Shown piece after piece: positions 11,603 through 23,260 of a stretch of DNA of 64,000 nt (positions are counted from its first letter, which is position 1; every line of letters starts with the position of its first letter). Made by a program: the position numbers and the translations under genes. The DNA lies in contig WTXD01000001.1 of NCBI GenBank assembly GCA_022496205.1, positions 434,001 through 498,000 of the forward strand, written 5' to 3'. A model generated the notes under the pieces. It saw only the letters and a list, made by a program, of their open reading frames with translations, made no database searches and was not told the origin of the DNA. Origin of the DNA: Gloeopeniophorella convolvens. Taxonomy: Eukaryota > Basidiomycota > Agaricomycetes > Russulales.

Positions 11603-14600
11603 ATGACCCAGGCGCCGTCCAAGAAGGCTGGCAAGAAGTCCACAACCGCTCAGAAGAGGTCGGGCCCCACAAAAGTCGCGAAGGTCGCCAATCCATTGCG
11701 ATCCTACGAACAGACAACTCATCATATCTTAGGCGGATTGGAAGGAGGGCTTCAAGAAAAAGCAAATTGGGGTGTCGGACATGACCCTGCTGACGACCAT
11801 CAGCAACGAGAGCATAAACGAGAATCTCCAGAAGCGATGGCTGGGCGGCGAGATCTACACTTACATTGGTGCTGTGTTGATATCGGTCAATCCCTTTAGA
11901 GGTGAGAACCTCTCTTTAGAGCTTATAGATGCGTTTCTGACAGCAGCAGACCTCGGTATCTACACTGAAGATGTTCTCCGGAGATATCAAGGGAAGAACA
12001 GGCTGGAAGTGCCACCCCATGTCTTCAGCATAGCAGAATCAGCCTACTACAACATGAACGCGTACAAGGAGAATCAGTGTGTCATTATCTCCGGCGAATC
12101 TGGTGCTGGGAAAACGGAAGCAGCAAAGCGCATCATGCAGTACATTGCTGCGGTGTCTGGTGGACAGGACAGCAGCATCCAGCAGATAAAGGACATGGTT
12201 CTTGCTACCAATCCTTTACTGGAGAGTTTTGGCTGTGCGAAGACCCTTCGCAACAACAACTCAAGTCGACACGTGCGTCAACTTCAGCTTAGGTATTCCA
12301 TGCACTCACAGAGGCGTAGGGTAAATACCTGGAGATCATGTTCAATGATCACGGTGAGCCTGTCGGCGCGCAAATCACCAATTATTTGCTCGAGAAAGCG
12401 CGCGTAGTCGGTCAAGTGCAGAATGAGCGCAATTTCCACATATTCTACCAATTCACCAAGGCTGCCTCGGACGAGCAGCGCGGTACGCCGTACTCAATAA
12501 TCTCGACACGCACATTATTGATAATGGCTTTTCTAGAGGCATTTGGATTGCAAGGACCAGAGGCATACGCCTACACAAGTATTAGCAATTGTCTCGAGGT
12601 TGAGGGTATAGATGACAGCAAGGACTTCGCTGATACCCTGGTCCGTTTTCTCTGCACGCACCTGTCCTTCGTTGACTGACTGAGCCCAGAGAGCCATGCA
12701 AGTCATTGGTCTCAGTGCCGAGGAGCAGAGCGAAATCTTCCGCATGCTTGCGATTATACTCTGGCTGGGAAACATACAATACACTGAAATGGACGATGGA
12801 AACGCGGCTATATCCGATACGGGTGTTGCCGATTTCATCGCATACCTCATGGACGTCGACAGTGCTCAAGTTCAGAAGGTCCTTACCACGAAAGTCGTCG
12901 AAACGCAGAGAGGGGGCCGGCGCGGCTCGGTGTACGACGTGCCTCTAAATCCCGCACAAGCGAGCTCGGGAAGGGATGCCTTAGCAAAGGCGATATACAA
13001 CAATCTGTTCGAGTGGATCGTTTCTCGCGTAAATGTCTCAATGAAGGCTCGCGGGACAACAAGCCAGTTGATCGGCATTCTGGTGAGCGGGATATACTAT
13101 CGCGCGCGGAGCAGCGTTCTGAGCTCCCTGCAGGATATCTTCGGATTCGAGATCTTTGAGGTAGTGCCCACCAAGTAGGTTTTAGAGTCCTGCTTAATCG
13201 CCTTCTCAGGAAAACTCGTTCGAGCAACTCTGCATCAACTACGTCAACGAGAAGCTGCAGCAGATCTTCATCGAGTTGACTCTCAAGACCGAGCAGGAAG
13301 AATACGTCCGTGAGCAGATCAAGTGGACAGAGATCAAGTACTTCAATAACAAGATTGTCTGTGACCTCATCGAGGAACGCCGCCCTCCTGGTATCTTCGC
13401 CGCTCTCAACGACGCAACAGCGACTGCACACGCAGACCCTCTCGCAGCTGACAACAGCTTCATACAACGTACTGCAGCCCTGGCCAGCAATCCTCACTTT
13501 GAAGCTCGGGGATCTCAATTCCTGGTCAAACACTACGCCGGTGATGTCATGTACCATGTGGCGGGCATGACGGACAAGAATAAAGATGCTCTCATCAAAG
13601 ATCTTCTCGACCTGGTTTCTATGAGCAGCAATAGCTTCCTACAAACACTCTTCCCAGACCGCCCAGATCCCAATAGCAAGAAGCGTCCTCCCACTGCAGG
13701 TGACCGAATCAAGGTGAGGGAAATAATCTCCTGCACCAATGCCACTTGACAGTTAACTTCGGAACCAGGCATCCGCTGGAGCCTTGGTTGAGAATCTCAT
13801 GCGTGCACGGCCATCTTACATCCGCACCATCAAGCCAAACCAAAACCGCAGCGCTACAGAATTTGATTCGAAGGCGGTACTCCACCAGATCAAGTATCTT
13901 GGCTTGCAAGAGAACATTCGCGTCCGCCGCGCGGGTTTCGCGTATCGCAATACGTTCGAGAAGATGGTGGAGCGGTTCTACCTGTTGTCGCCCAACACCT
14001 CATATGCAGGAGAGTACACGTGGACGGGTGATTCTCGTAGTGGATGCGAGAGGATCCTCACAGACACTGGAATAGCGAAGGAAGAGTGGCAAATGGGCGT
14101 CACGAAGGCTTTCATCAAGAACCCCGAAACGGTGAGCATAGCTACCTCCGATATTGATGCTAGATTCGATTCGATGCAGCTCTTCGCACTCGAAACTATG
14201 CGGGATCGATACTGGCACAACATGGCTGCCAGAATTCAACGAGCGTTTCGCAACTATATGCGATACAAGCACGAGTGCGCAAGGCGTATACAGCGATTCT
14301 GGAAGAACAACAAGGAAGCGATTGTCTACGCTCAGAAGCGAGACTATGGGCATCAGATCCTCGCGGACCGCAAAGAGCGTAGACGCTTCAGTCTTCTCGG
14401 CTATCGTCGGTTCATGGGTGACTACCTCGACTTGAACGGAGACAGCTCGCTTGGAGAAGAACTGAAGTCCGTCTGCGGCATAAGATGTGTGTTGTTTTCA
14501 CTGGAGACTGTCCGGGAGCTCACGGCAGCTACGCTAGCTGAGAACGTCGCATTCAGCTCTCGCATACAACTGCTCGTATCCAAACTTGGTCGATCGAGTA

Positions 14601-16206
14601 AACCCAGCCCTCGTTTCCTTGTCGTGGTGCGCTGGTAATACATTACCGGAAACGCTCGTCCTAACCATCGGCAGACCGCGAAAGCCGCCCACATCGTTGT
14701 CACCACCGCCACAAAGGACGGTTCGGTGCAGACAATTCTTGAGCGAAAGATCCCTTTGGTAACAATCAAGAGTATTGCAATGTCGAGCCTTCGGGATGAC
14801 TGGATGGTGAATTCCAAGCTTCTACGTTGTGCACACTGCTCAGTTGTTGACTAGGCACTGAATATCAACACAATCTCAGAAGAAGGCGACCCTGTCTTCA
14901 GCTGCTACTTCAAGACCGAGTTGTCATCCGTCCTCCTTCAGCTGACATCAGCAAGTATCAATCTGTTGGTTGTACCTGCGTGCGTCACTTGATTTTATAT
15001 GCACTCAGTTACTGAAGGGGTCTAATGACAGAGTGGATTACGCCAAGAAGAAAGAGAAGCGAGCCCAAATCAAGTTCCTCAAGGACGAAACTGTTAAGAA
15101 GGACGACCAGTATAAGAGTCACACCGTGCATGTACCTTCTGGCGAACCTGCAAACAGCCGCTCCAGGCCTTTGCCCAAGCGCAAGGCTGGTGTTGTACGT
15201 CCAATCACCCAAGGTAGACTACTCAAGAAGGGTGGACCATCCAAGGTACAGTAGGCAGTTTGGATGAGCGATAATTCAACCTCATCAGTCGCTGTAGCCT
15301 GCAGGAACACGCTCGAAACCCGCAGCACGGCCGCTACCCGGAAGCTCTGGTACACCTGCTGTTGCGAAGCCCATCACGTCGGCGGCTTCCCCTGCTGTTC
15401 CACGCGCACCTCCAGCTCCGCCAGCCCATCGAGCACCGCCTCCTGCTCCTGAAGAACCCGATGTGCCAATGTACAAAGCCAAATATGCCTTCGAAGGCCA
15501 GGCAGGAGAGATCTCTCTTGCAAAGGACGACCTGGTCGAACTCGTCGAGCAAGACGAGAACGGATGGTGGCTTGTGAAGAGAGACGGTGTCGAAGGCTGG
15601 ACTCCAAGCAACTACCTTGAGCTAGTTCCACCGAAGCCGAAAGCGGCACCCGCACCTCCTCCGCCTCCGCCTCCTGCGGCCCGCCGACCTCCTGCCCCTC
15701 CTGCTTCAGTCGCAGCCCCCAAGCCCACCGCGCCTGTACCGCAGGCGAAGATCGCTGTCCAGTCTCTCACTGCAAATGCTTCCGCAAAGCCCGTATCCGT
15801 GTTTCCGGGCATGGCTGCCGCGAACGGCTCCGCCGCACCGTGGAAGAAGACGCCTGCCGCGTCTGCTGGGGTCACGCCTGTCAGCTCGCGGCCGTCGAGC
15901 ACCGCGGGGACGAAACCGCCGCCTCCGCCTCCTCCGGTTGGCAAGAAACCCGCGCCACCTCCGCCTGTCACGGCCAAGCCTGGGGCTCCGAGGGTGGCCG
16001 GCAACAAGCCACCTGTACCTACTGCCTCAAGACCCCCTGCGGCACCAGCTGCACCACGCCCCAGCGCCGTCAAAGCAACTGCCGGTGCTCCCGGGCAGTT
16101 GGACCTAGCGGCTGCAGTAAGTCCTTCACCCGGGGGATGTGGCATCGGACTAATCGGATTTCATCAGTTGGCCAAGCGCGCCCAGAGAATGGCAGAGACT
16201 GAGTGA
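11603..16206 (+). CDS. MYO5: Class I myosin (fungal Myo3/Myo5/MyoA type)
   Basis: Actin motor for endocytosis and polarised growth at cortical patches. Exons: 11603-11683, 11733-11901, 11950-12272, 12320-12482, 12537-12640, 12690-13082, 13134-13160, 13210-13713, 13769-14131, 14180-14486, 14529-14626, 14675-14806, 14855-14968, 15009-15245, 15298-16116, 16168-16206; about 1290 aa. Motor head with P-loop [10 protein letters not shown] (about 131) and switch region NNNSSRHGKYLEI; relay DIFGFEIFE; two IQ motifs near 727-770 ([21 protein letters not shown]); basic TH1 tail; SH3 domain ([20 protein letters not shown], about 1061-1120) followed by proline-rich TH2-like sequence; short acidic end ([11 protein letters not shown]). 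The intron 14487-14528 is in frame and stop-free, and the 40-nt intron 14969-15008 is the least certain border. Exon 7 is 27 nt. Confidence 0.93.
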
Positions 16207-16453
16207 AGGATCTTTGGCTTACTCGAATCGCCCAAATATCATCTTATCTGGCCGTGTTGCAGGCGACGGGAAGTAAAATTAGTGTAGAATACAGTGGGCG
16301 TCTCATTAGATGAATTAGCGGAATGAACATGGGCATGATGCGAAGAATGCGAGCGCGTGAGAAGTCGTGAGTGGATGGTATCATATGGCCGGTATGTTCC
16401 GTGGTCATCTCCGTGAATAACGTATAAACAAGTCTGGTGGCCATGCAGCAACT

Positions 16454-18359
16454 CTATGAGAACGTCACGGTGATGGGTGGTAGCGTCCCTGTGTTGTGCT
16501 CGGTGCCCATTGTCACCTCTAATTCGTCCTCGAAATCTGTCTCATCGTCACCTGGAATCGCGATCCGAGAGGGCGTCAGCGGCCGCCGGCGCGAGCTGCC
16601 CTCTTCGTCGGATTCGTTGTCAGTTGGTGCGGAGAACATCGAGGATAAATCATCGCCGGCGCGGCCTTGCCACGAGCGCACCTCCTCCGCAGAGAGAACC
16701 TTTACCCCGTTGCTCTGTCCTCGAAAGTCGTCTGGCGTTGCGCGTAGAGCCCTGCGCCCCATGTCAAGGAGCCCTTCCACGAGTCCCTTGATGCGGTTGT
16801 ATGCCTCGTCGCGCCCATCGTCCTCGTCGTCTTCGTTAACTTCGTCTTCGTCTTCATCATCAACATCCTCGTCGTCTGCAGCGTCTTCTGGACCCAGGGA
16901 CGATTTGATCTCGCGAAATGCGCGAGGAGGAAGCACGAGGCGCGATTCACGCAGCTTCCTCCTCAGTTCCCGGATTTCTTTGGCCTGCCTGTGTTTGGTT
17001 GCTTCGAGAGTCGAGTTGATGGCGAGAAGTGATTTATTCGTGATTTTCAGATCCTCGATCTAGAGCCATGTTTAGAGCCATTTGATTTACATGAGGGCGA
17101 CGAAATACCTTGCGATTGGACTTGGCTTCAGCTCTTATTTCGCGATCAGGGTCTCCGAGTTGACTATCCGATGCTGGGGGACTTCCCACGGAGGTTCGAG
17201 GAGAGTCGGGGTCGAAAAGCTCCCCGAGAGCATCGAGAGTCGGATCGCTCCCCGCCGAAGGGACGCCTTGATCTCTGCTGACCAGATTCATGCCGTTAAT
17301 GTGGGAATTAAATGTGGGTGCAGTGCTGCCGCTAGCAAGCGAGCTCTGGGTATTTTGCGATGACTGCGACGATCGTGACGAAAAGGATAAAGTAGAGACA
17401 GGCGGTGACTGTGGCGGCAAGGGTATAGTCGCGGGGTCAACCTTCGAAGCTGCACGTAACCGAGGATCAATGTCATAATCGTGACTGCTTGGTGAAGAAA
17501 GCGACTGGAAGCGCAATGTAGTTGGACTGGGAGCAGCACGCTGGCCATAGCGGTGCGAATTCGCGGAAGGTATAGCTGTCGTGACGGGATACGGAACAAT
17601 GGGGACCGCTGAAATAGTGGGGGATGGCGGTTGAGAAACAGAGCCACCACCAAAGTTAGGGATCAACGGCGCGCGCGAGCGGCTGTCTATTGGACGTGTC
17701 GTAGCGTATGGAGGAGATGATGCATGGCAGACACCCGTCGGGGCGGACAGAGCACCCGGGGGCCCATTCGACTTGGCAAGACCAGTGACCTTGGCCTTCA
17801 CGCGTATTACTGGGGTTGGAGACTGTGCGGACGCGCTTGCCGGAGAAAGATGGGACGATAGCGGGGAAGGGGAGGCATTGGGTTGGAAGCTGCCGCTGCT
17901 GCGCCGGTTTCGCCCCAAAGAAGCATCGCCGGATGAAGTCAGTGAGCGTTGCCGCGAAAGCGCGTGTGCTGTCAAGGTAGCCTTTGACCTGGAGGGAGGG
18001 ACGTCGACCGCTGATCGAGCGGACGAAAATTCCTTCGCATGACTGAACGTTGGCTTGAATGGGGACGTTGGTCGCGGAGCAGACTTGGGGCCAGAGCTCA
18101 CTGTGCTCGACCCTGAGGGCTTCCTGACGATGACGGTAGCACTGCTGTTCACTTTGGCCTTCGGACGGAAATTGGAGTCGGAGAGCACGGAGGAGGGTAG
18201 AGGCGGGGGAGACTTGGCCGTGAACGGAGATTGGGGACGGGAGGGGGGCCCTGGGTGGTAGATGACATTGCTCAAGTTGACCTTGGCTGTCACCTCGCAG
18301 GGCATAAGACAGGGTCAACAGTCACGAGGGTAGAAGAATATCACCTTTCCCTTATCCAT
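16454..18359 (-). CDS. Ser/Pro-rich protein with C-terminal coiled coil and acidic tract
   Basis: I do not recognise the family. Exons 18359-18345 (15 nt, MDKGK), 18293-17109 and 17059-16454; 1806 nt, 601 aa; introns 51 and 49 nt. Residues 1-390 are low-complexity, rich in Ser and Pro, with VTAKVNLSNVIYHP near the start. Residues about 395-445 form a likely coiled coil (IEDLKITNKSLLAINSTLEA, then KEIRELRRKLRESRLVLP). An acidic run EDAADDEDVDDEDEDEVNED follows, then a short helical stretch (RIKGLVEGLLDMGRRALRA). The pattern suggests a scaffold or cytoskeleton/spindle-associated protein, but that is only a guess. It converges on the myosin gene (247 bp between stops) and is tail to head with the riboflavin synthase gene. 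Confidence 0.75.
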
Positions 18360-18443
18360 GGTAGCAGAAGAGAGCAGAATGTGCAGTTCGTTAATTAACG
18401 AGTCCGTAGACTGTGGTGGTACATCCGCTGAATTGCTTCCCTC

Positions 18444-19313
18444 TCAAATTCCCTTTTTGGCCAGGGCCTCCTCCACAACCTTTTCCACCAGGGCACGCAC
18501 CCCGGCACCTCCGCCGCCTCCCAGCGCTGCCACAACGCTCTTCTCCACATATTTACCCACCATGTCCACCTCAATGTTAACCTTCGACCCCACGCCCTTC
18601 TTCGCCAGTGTGATCTTCTCCTGGGTGTGCTGGATGAGCATGATCCCAAACGTCCTCTCGCTGTCGTTCACTTCCGTCAGCGTCAGCGAAGTTCCATCGA
18701 TGGTCACGTAGCCCTTAGGGATTAGATACGGCAGCAAAGACGGTCGCGCTGTCGTCGGCTCGCCCAACTGGAAGAGCAACCTCAACGAATCGCCGTCAGG
18801 GGTTTTCGAGGTCAGAGTTGCGGTATCGTCGACATGACCCTGCGCGCACAGAGACAGTGAGCTACGTGAGTCGGGCCCACCAACTGCTGACTTACTTGCA
18901 CAAAATGCCCACCGAACCGAATGTGAGGGCCCATGGCGCGCTCCAGATTCAGCTGATCGCCAATCTTGCGCTCCCCTACCATCCCTGTATGAGACATCTG
19001 AACACCGAGTATCTTCATGGCGCGTACCCAAGTCCGTTCTTTCCAGCGTCTCGTTTGCAAGCCAGACTTCAAACCAACCACCGTTCTCCTGTGCGTCGAA
19101 CCTCGTAACGGTGAGACATGCACCGTTCACGGCGATGGAGTCTCCAATGTGGCAGTCCCCAAGGATGGGGGCGGCATCCGAGACGGTCAACGTACACCCC
19201 CCACCATCGAGTTTGATGTCTGCGACAGTTCCCAGGTGTTCGATCTGAGGATATAAAGATTATGAAGGGAATATCTTGATGTACCATAGGCTGCGTACGA
19301 GGCCCGTAAACAT
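18444..19313 (-). CDS. RIB5: Riboflavin synthase
   Basis: Last step of riboflavin synthesis: two molecules of 6,7-dimethyl-8-ribityllumazine give riboflavin and a pyrimidinedione. Exons 19313-19299, 19244-19028, 18975-18896, 18839-18444; 708 nt, 235 aa, typical for the enzyme. The first exon encodes just MFTGL and joins to IEHLGTV, giving the family start MFTGLIEHLG. Two lumazine-binding barrels are visible: GDSIAVNGACLTV in the first, and GGHFVQGHVDDTATL plus YVTIDGTSLTL in the second; LNLERAM lies between them. The C-terminus is longer than in bacteria, with a Gly-rich helix (AALGGGGGAGVRALVEKVV), as in other fungi. It is head to head with a small membrane-protein gene, with 104 bp between starts. 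Confidence 0.95.
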
Positions 19314-19417
19314 AGTTGAGAACGCTGTGATGACAGCACTGGAAGCGTTGTGCACGAGGACAGCCACGTTCCGCGTCAGCCAGGCTAATTCGGAGCTCAC
19401 TTCGTCTTGACCACATC

Positions 19418-19709
19418 ATGTCCCACCACAAAAACCGACAGTCATCGCAGGCTGCGGAAGCCGTAAGAAAACGAACCATATGGGAGTCATACGCTGGTAT
19501 GTGGTATTACTTATGATTTCAATGACACCTCTCATGCGCTCAATACAGTCCTCCCCGCGAAGACGCGTCTCAACATTTCACTGGCGGTGTGCGCAGTCGC
19601 CATAGCGGGCATCTTCATCTCCGACCGCCTTGAAGAGGCCATTCCCCCTCCAGTTCCCAAAGGATCCCCTGAAGCCTCGACACAATTACCATCTCACCCT
19701 CAGCCATAG
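19418..19709 (+). CDS. Small single-pass membrane protein, 79 aa
   Basis: Exons 19418-19496 and 19549-19709 around a 52-nt GT-AG intron; 240 nt in total. The protein starts with a basic hydrophilic stretch (MSHHKNRQSSQAAEAVRKRT, then IWESYAVLPAKTR). One hydrophobic helix follows (LNISLAVCAVAIAGIFISD, about residues 37-55), then a Pro-rich tail (EEAIPPPVPKGSPEAS). I do not recognise the family. The size, the positive residues before the helix and the short tail resemble small inner-mitochondrial or ER membrane factors. Each exon is too short to stand out as an open frame, so it is easily missed. It faces the riboflavin synthase gene across 104 bp. Confidence 0.7.
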
Positions 19710-19818
19710 ATCAGTGCTGATCTGCATTGGCTTCGATGCGTTATTCTATGACATCTTATTGCGCGGGAAATCACATGCAGCTGCAAGGAAAGAAAACAAA
19801 CGTCTTCACCCATAACAC

Positions 19819-20757
19819 CTATTCCGTTGCCAGACCATCGTATGCGTCTTCCAAGGCGTATGTCCTGAGCGTGCTCGACCTGCGTGGCACAGTGCGGGGC
19901 TCAGCCACCACTATGTCCACAGTCATATCTGATGATGCTTGCGCGAATGGCCTTGACGCATGTTGCCTCGCCTGCGTGTTGGGGAACCCTTCCAGTCCTC
20001 TGAGCACGGGCACGGGTGGGAACCTCAGGCGTTCGGGAGAAGTGTTGGGGTTGTGTCCCCAGTCGTGATTGGCCTCCTGGGACTGCGTATATGGCGACCT
20101 CTCTTCCGGTACCTGCTGCGCCTGGGGTGTTCCAAAGGAGGGGTATGATGGGAGCTTCTCTACTTTGAAATCCCAACTTCCGCGGTTCCAGTCGGGAACG
20201 AGTTCTTCGCTGCCCCTCCGCCGTTTCTTGCATCCGCCGAGAACGTCGCACAGGAAGCCCCACCACTGGTCGAAAAATACAACGGCCAGGATCGTTGTTC
20301 CGATGACGCTGACAGCAATGACTGCTATGCCGATTACGCGCCAGTCTGGGGACGCTGTTGCCGACGAGGGCGGTGGGCGACCTGTGACCTTGGGTGCCTC
20401 TTGAATTGAGCTACTTGTTGCGGGCGTGTTGGTGCGTGTATCGGCCCCCGCCGATGTGAGTGTTGTTCCCCGCGATGCTGAGGCCGTTGAGGCGTATGCT
20501 GAAGGATTCTCGGCGGCATGCTCGACGGTGGATGTTGGGGTCTGTGTGGAAGACGTTGTAGGACGAGTGAGCGTCGAAATGGCGTGCTCTACGCTAGATA
20601 ATGCGGAGACCGGCTCCGTATGGCGGGTAGTTTGGGTAGGGATAGGTTCAGGCTCTTCGAGCCCAGGTAGGAGGCCACCGAGATCTCGCTGGGGCAGAGC
20701 ACATGCCGCTCTGATCACGGAGCTCAGAGCTACGCTGGCCACTATCTTCCACAGCAT
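19819..20757 (-). CDS. Secreted-type single-pass membrane protein with Ser/Thr-rich ectodomain
   Basis: One exon, 312 aa from ATG at 20757. The frame is open a further 23 codons upstream, but this Met begins a clean signal peptide (MLWKIVASVALSSVIRAACA), so it is preferred. Residues about 25-135 are Ser/Thr/Pro-rich and suited to O-glycosylation. A transmembrane helix follows (VIGIAVIAVSVIGTTILAVV), then FFDQWW, a Cys pair and a basic stop-transfer run KKRRR. The cytoplasmic tail of about 140 residues is Pro-rich and disordered-looking. This layout is that of fungal cell-wall sensor or Mid2/Skg6-like proteins, but I see no motif that assigns it to one. It converges on the small membrane-protein gene (109 bp between stops). 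Confidence 0.65.
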   Translation of the reverse strand: MLWKIVASVALSSVIRAACALPQRDLGGLLPGLEEPEPIPTQTTRHTEPVSALSSVEHAISTLTRPTTSSTQTPTSTVEHAAENPSAYASTASASRGTTLTSAGADTRTNTPATSSSIQEAPKVTGRPPPSSATASPDWRVIGIAVIAVSVIGTTILAVVFFDQWWGFLCDVLGGCKKRRRGSEELVPDWNRGSWDFKVEKLPSYPSFGTPQAQQVPEERSPYTQSQEANHDWGHNPNTSPERLRFPPVPVLRGLEGFPNTQARQHASRPFAQASSDMTVDIVVAEPRTVPRRSSTLRTYALEDAYDGLATE

Positions 20758-21030
20758 GAAGCTGCTTGGTGCGCCAGCAGGAGCTTGGGGTCGGCGGTAT
20801 TCCTCTAGCTCAGTGGTCTGGAGCACAACTAAGCAAAATCGTGCGCTCGGCTCGACGCGCCTCTGGTCAGGTCACGTGGATAGAGGGTGCGTACACGTGA
20901 TTCTCAACCAGCTGAAGGTCGAACCGTTCTGCTCTGGCATGGGTTCAAGGAAACATGTATGGGATCGCCATACGGTAGTGATATGTGTACAGTGGAAATA
21001 TTGGTCCAGTCCCGAACATAGTTACAAAAG

Positions 21031-22854
21031 CTAGACGGCTTCAACCGGGAATAGAGCGGTGATTAGGTCAGCTGGGACAATCGGTTTGCCCGGCTCTGCG
21101 CAACTCCCTGGAGGACCCGACCGAGGGTATGATTTACGCGAGCTATGGTAGGACTTAGAAGCGCTGAGCGTCACGGAGCCCAGCATAGGGTCGCTGGCGG
21201 CCGGTGCGTGGCGCATTGCATGCGAACGAACACGCCTGTGATTGACAATGATCGCTTTGCGGTCCTCGGTCTCTGAGTTATGCCGCGGAGCAGACCCGGG
21301 GGCCAGAAATAGACGTGGGGGAGCGGGAGGATCCATCCTCGTGGCAGTCAACTTGGCCGCGACGCCTTTCTTCATCACGTGAACGAGGCCTATCTTCCTT
21401 GCCTGAGTCAGCTGAAGTAACGCAGGAGAACAGGAGAAGCTGAGTGGTGTCAGAGTTTTTTCGCCAGGTATGACTCTTCCTGTCTCTGTCCTACGGTCTC
21501 CGACAAGATAATCGAATCTCCATGTAAGAACCGGAGTCTCTGGGGCTGGAAGCAAGCGAGGCGACTGAATGGGTTCGGTACCTTGAACTGAGTATGGTCC
21601 ATTGGTTTTGAGGGTGAGGTATGCCTGCCTAGATAGATAATCACGAGATTCGTCACGATCGACCGTCAGTCTCCGGAGCACAGGAGGCGTGTCCAGGGCC
21701 GCGTGGTGAAAAACGAAAATTTCGCGCCGGACAGGCATGAAATCAGCAGTGGCAGAAAGAAGATGCACATTCGGTGACACAGGCCCACTCTCCAGCGGAA
21801 TGATAGGGCTCGAGTAGCCAGCAAGCTTGAACGCAGGTCGAATGTTTCGGAAACCTTCTTGGTCTATCATTAGGTCCAAGGCCGTCGATTGCAACCAAGA
21901 AAGAGGTGGCGGAATCAGAGGGAAGCGTGCAACGTTGACTTCAGAACATTGGTTAGACCCGATGGTCCCATCGTCCGCAATGAGTGGTGGAACCGAGCGA
22001 TTGGACACTCCAGAGTCGGTAGTTGATGTAGAGCCGTTGCGCTTGCGTCCGCGGCTTTTCCGCACAGGGGAAGGGTTCCGAGGTTCGGGGCTCGAAGGTA
22101 CTGATCTGCAGGTGTTGTGGCCAGTGCCAGGTGGGCTGTAGCGAGGGGGAGACTGTCTCGGTGACACGTGAGCAAAGCCTTTGTTGACTACGGATCGCAA
22201 CTTCTTTGCCAGAGCACGATTGGGACTCGATTCCGGGGTGCTTGGCGGGGTCGTGGACGGTTGTAGTGCGAATTCGAACGGAGGTGCAGGCGGAGCAGAC
22301 CGGATGAGATCCCGCTTAGGATGAAGTACGCCAGTCCACCGAGCCATATTGTCACCAACCTCTTGTGGGTATGCGGATTCATATATGCAGGAATGTACAG
22401 AATCGGGCCTATACTGTCTCTCGGACGGAGCAAACCCGTCACCTTGTGGAGAGAGAATTACAGACTCGGCGCCGAGAGGAGGCAGATCGTTTAGTGAGTC
22501 GGGGTGGGCACTGGTTTTATCCGGTATGCCTGTGTCTTGCAAAGCTACAGGTACGGGTTTAGCCCCCAAGACATAAGACTGTCCTTCGGAATCGAGCTTA
22601 GGCCCGAGTGTGGCGACTATATCCAAGTCTCGCATGTGTAAATCTTCTTGCTCGCTGGGAAAGCTGGAGTCTCCAAAGGACTCGTGGTTGATTATGACGC
22701 CACTATGCAAGATGACCGGAATGTTTCCGACTTCGCAGTGAGTGGCGAGGCTGTTGAGGCTAGGCCAGGAGGGTGGCGGAGAAAGTGTCTCAAGAGACCT
22801 GAGGACAGACCAAGTGCTGGAACGTCGTGGCAAACGCGGCGAGCTTCCGGACAT
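21031..22854 (-). CDS. Uncharacterised 607-residue protein
   Basis: One open exon from ATG at 22854 to a stop at 21031. I do not recognise it. The N-terminal half is low complexity, rich in Ser and Pro, with a basic patch RKSRGRKRNGS. The middle (about residues 330-490) is more ordered and hydrophobic, with NIRPAFKLAGYSSPIIPLES, LLSATADFMPVRREIFVFHH and PVLTWRFDYLVGDRR, and may be a folded beta-rich domain. The C-terminus is again disordered. No membrane helix or signal peptide. The absence of introns in a region where nearly all neighbours have several is mildly unusual. It may be a lineage-specific fungal gene. It is divergent from the forkhead gene. Confidence 0.6.
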   Translation of the reverse strand: MSGSSPRLPRRSSTWSVLRSLETLSPPPSWPSLNSLATHCEVGNIPVILHSGVIINHESFGDSSFPSEQEDLHMRDLDIVATLGPKLDSEGQSYVLGAKPVPVALQDTGIPDKTSAHPDSLNDLPPLGAESVILSPQGDGFAPSERQYRPDSVHSCIYESAYPQEVGDNMARWTGVLHPKRDLIRSAPPAPPFEFALQPSTTPPSTPESSPNRALAKKLRSVVNKGFAHVSPRQSPPRYSPPGTGHNTCRSVPSSPEPRNPSPVRKSRGRKRNGSTSTTDSGVSNRSVPPLIADDGTIGSNQCSEVNVARFPLIPPPLSWLQSTALDLMIDQEGFRNIRPAFKLAGYSSPIIPLESGPVSPNVHLLSATADFMPVRREIFVFHHAALDTPPVLRRLTVDRDESRDYLSRQAYLTLKTNGPYSVQGTEPIQSPRLLPAPETPVLTWRFDYLVGDRRTETGRVIPGEKTLTPLSFSCSPALLQLTQARKIGLVHVMKKGVAAKLTATRMDPPAPPRLFLAPGSAPRHNSETEDRKAIIVNHRRVRSHAMRHAPAASDPMLGSVTLSASKSYHSSRKSYPRSGPPGSCAEPGKPIVPADLITALFPVEAV

Positions 22855-23181
22855 GTTGAGAGGAGCGGGAAGGAATGTAGAATAGCCTGTGGTGTAGGTG
22901 ATGGATCAGACGAACTGGCGAAGGGCCCGCATGTTTGGTGCAGATTCCTGTGCAGTGCAGACACCCCGACCGGACCGCGAATTCTTCATCCGGTCGCATC
23001 ATTGAGCTACAAGGTTTGGCACACGGTGATGACCGTCTTGGACACTCTCCACGTCTTGTGGCTGAAGTGGGTCTCTGGATTAGGCTCGAGGGGACTGGAG
23101 CGGTCGTGTAGCGGCCTTGTTGGGCTCAAGTGAACCATCGGGTGGCGGATCTTGGAAAGTACAATGCAGGCGAGGGTTTAT

Positions 23182-23189
23182 GTAAACAA
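23182..23189 (+). promoter_or_regulatory. Forkhead-type binding motif
   Basis: GTAAACAA is the textbook core bound by forkhead proteins (RTAAAYA). It lies about 115 bp before the start of a forkhead gene and about 65 bp before its TATA box. Occupancy is inferred. Confidence 0.5.
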
Positions 23190-23252
23190 TGTGACCCATG
23201 GACCCACAACGAATATATGATACCGCCATGCGCCAGGCCGCTCACTGCCCCG

Positions 23253-23260
23253 TATATAAA
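23253..23260 (+). promoter_or_regulatory. TATA box of the forkhead gene
   Basis: TATATAAA, 43 bp before the chosen ATG, so the 5' leader would be very short. Confidence 0.55.

Noticed and set aside
15612..16145. A 177-codon minus-strand frame opposite the myosin tail
   Set aside because: It is the antisense shadow of the proline-rich region; Gly-rich composition follows from the CCN codons on the true strand.
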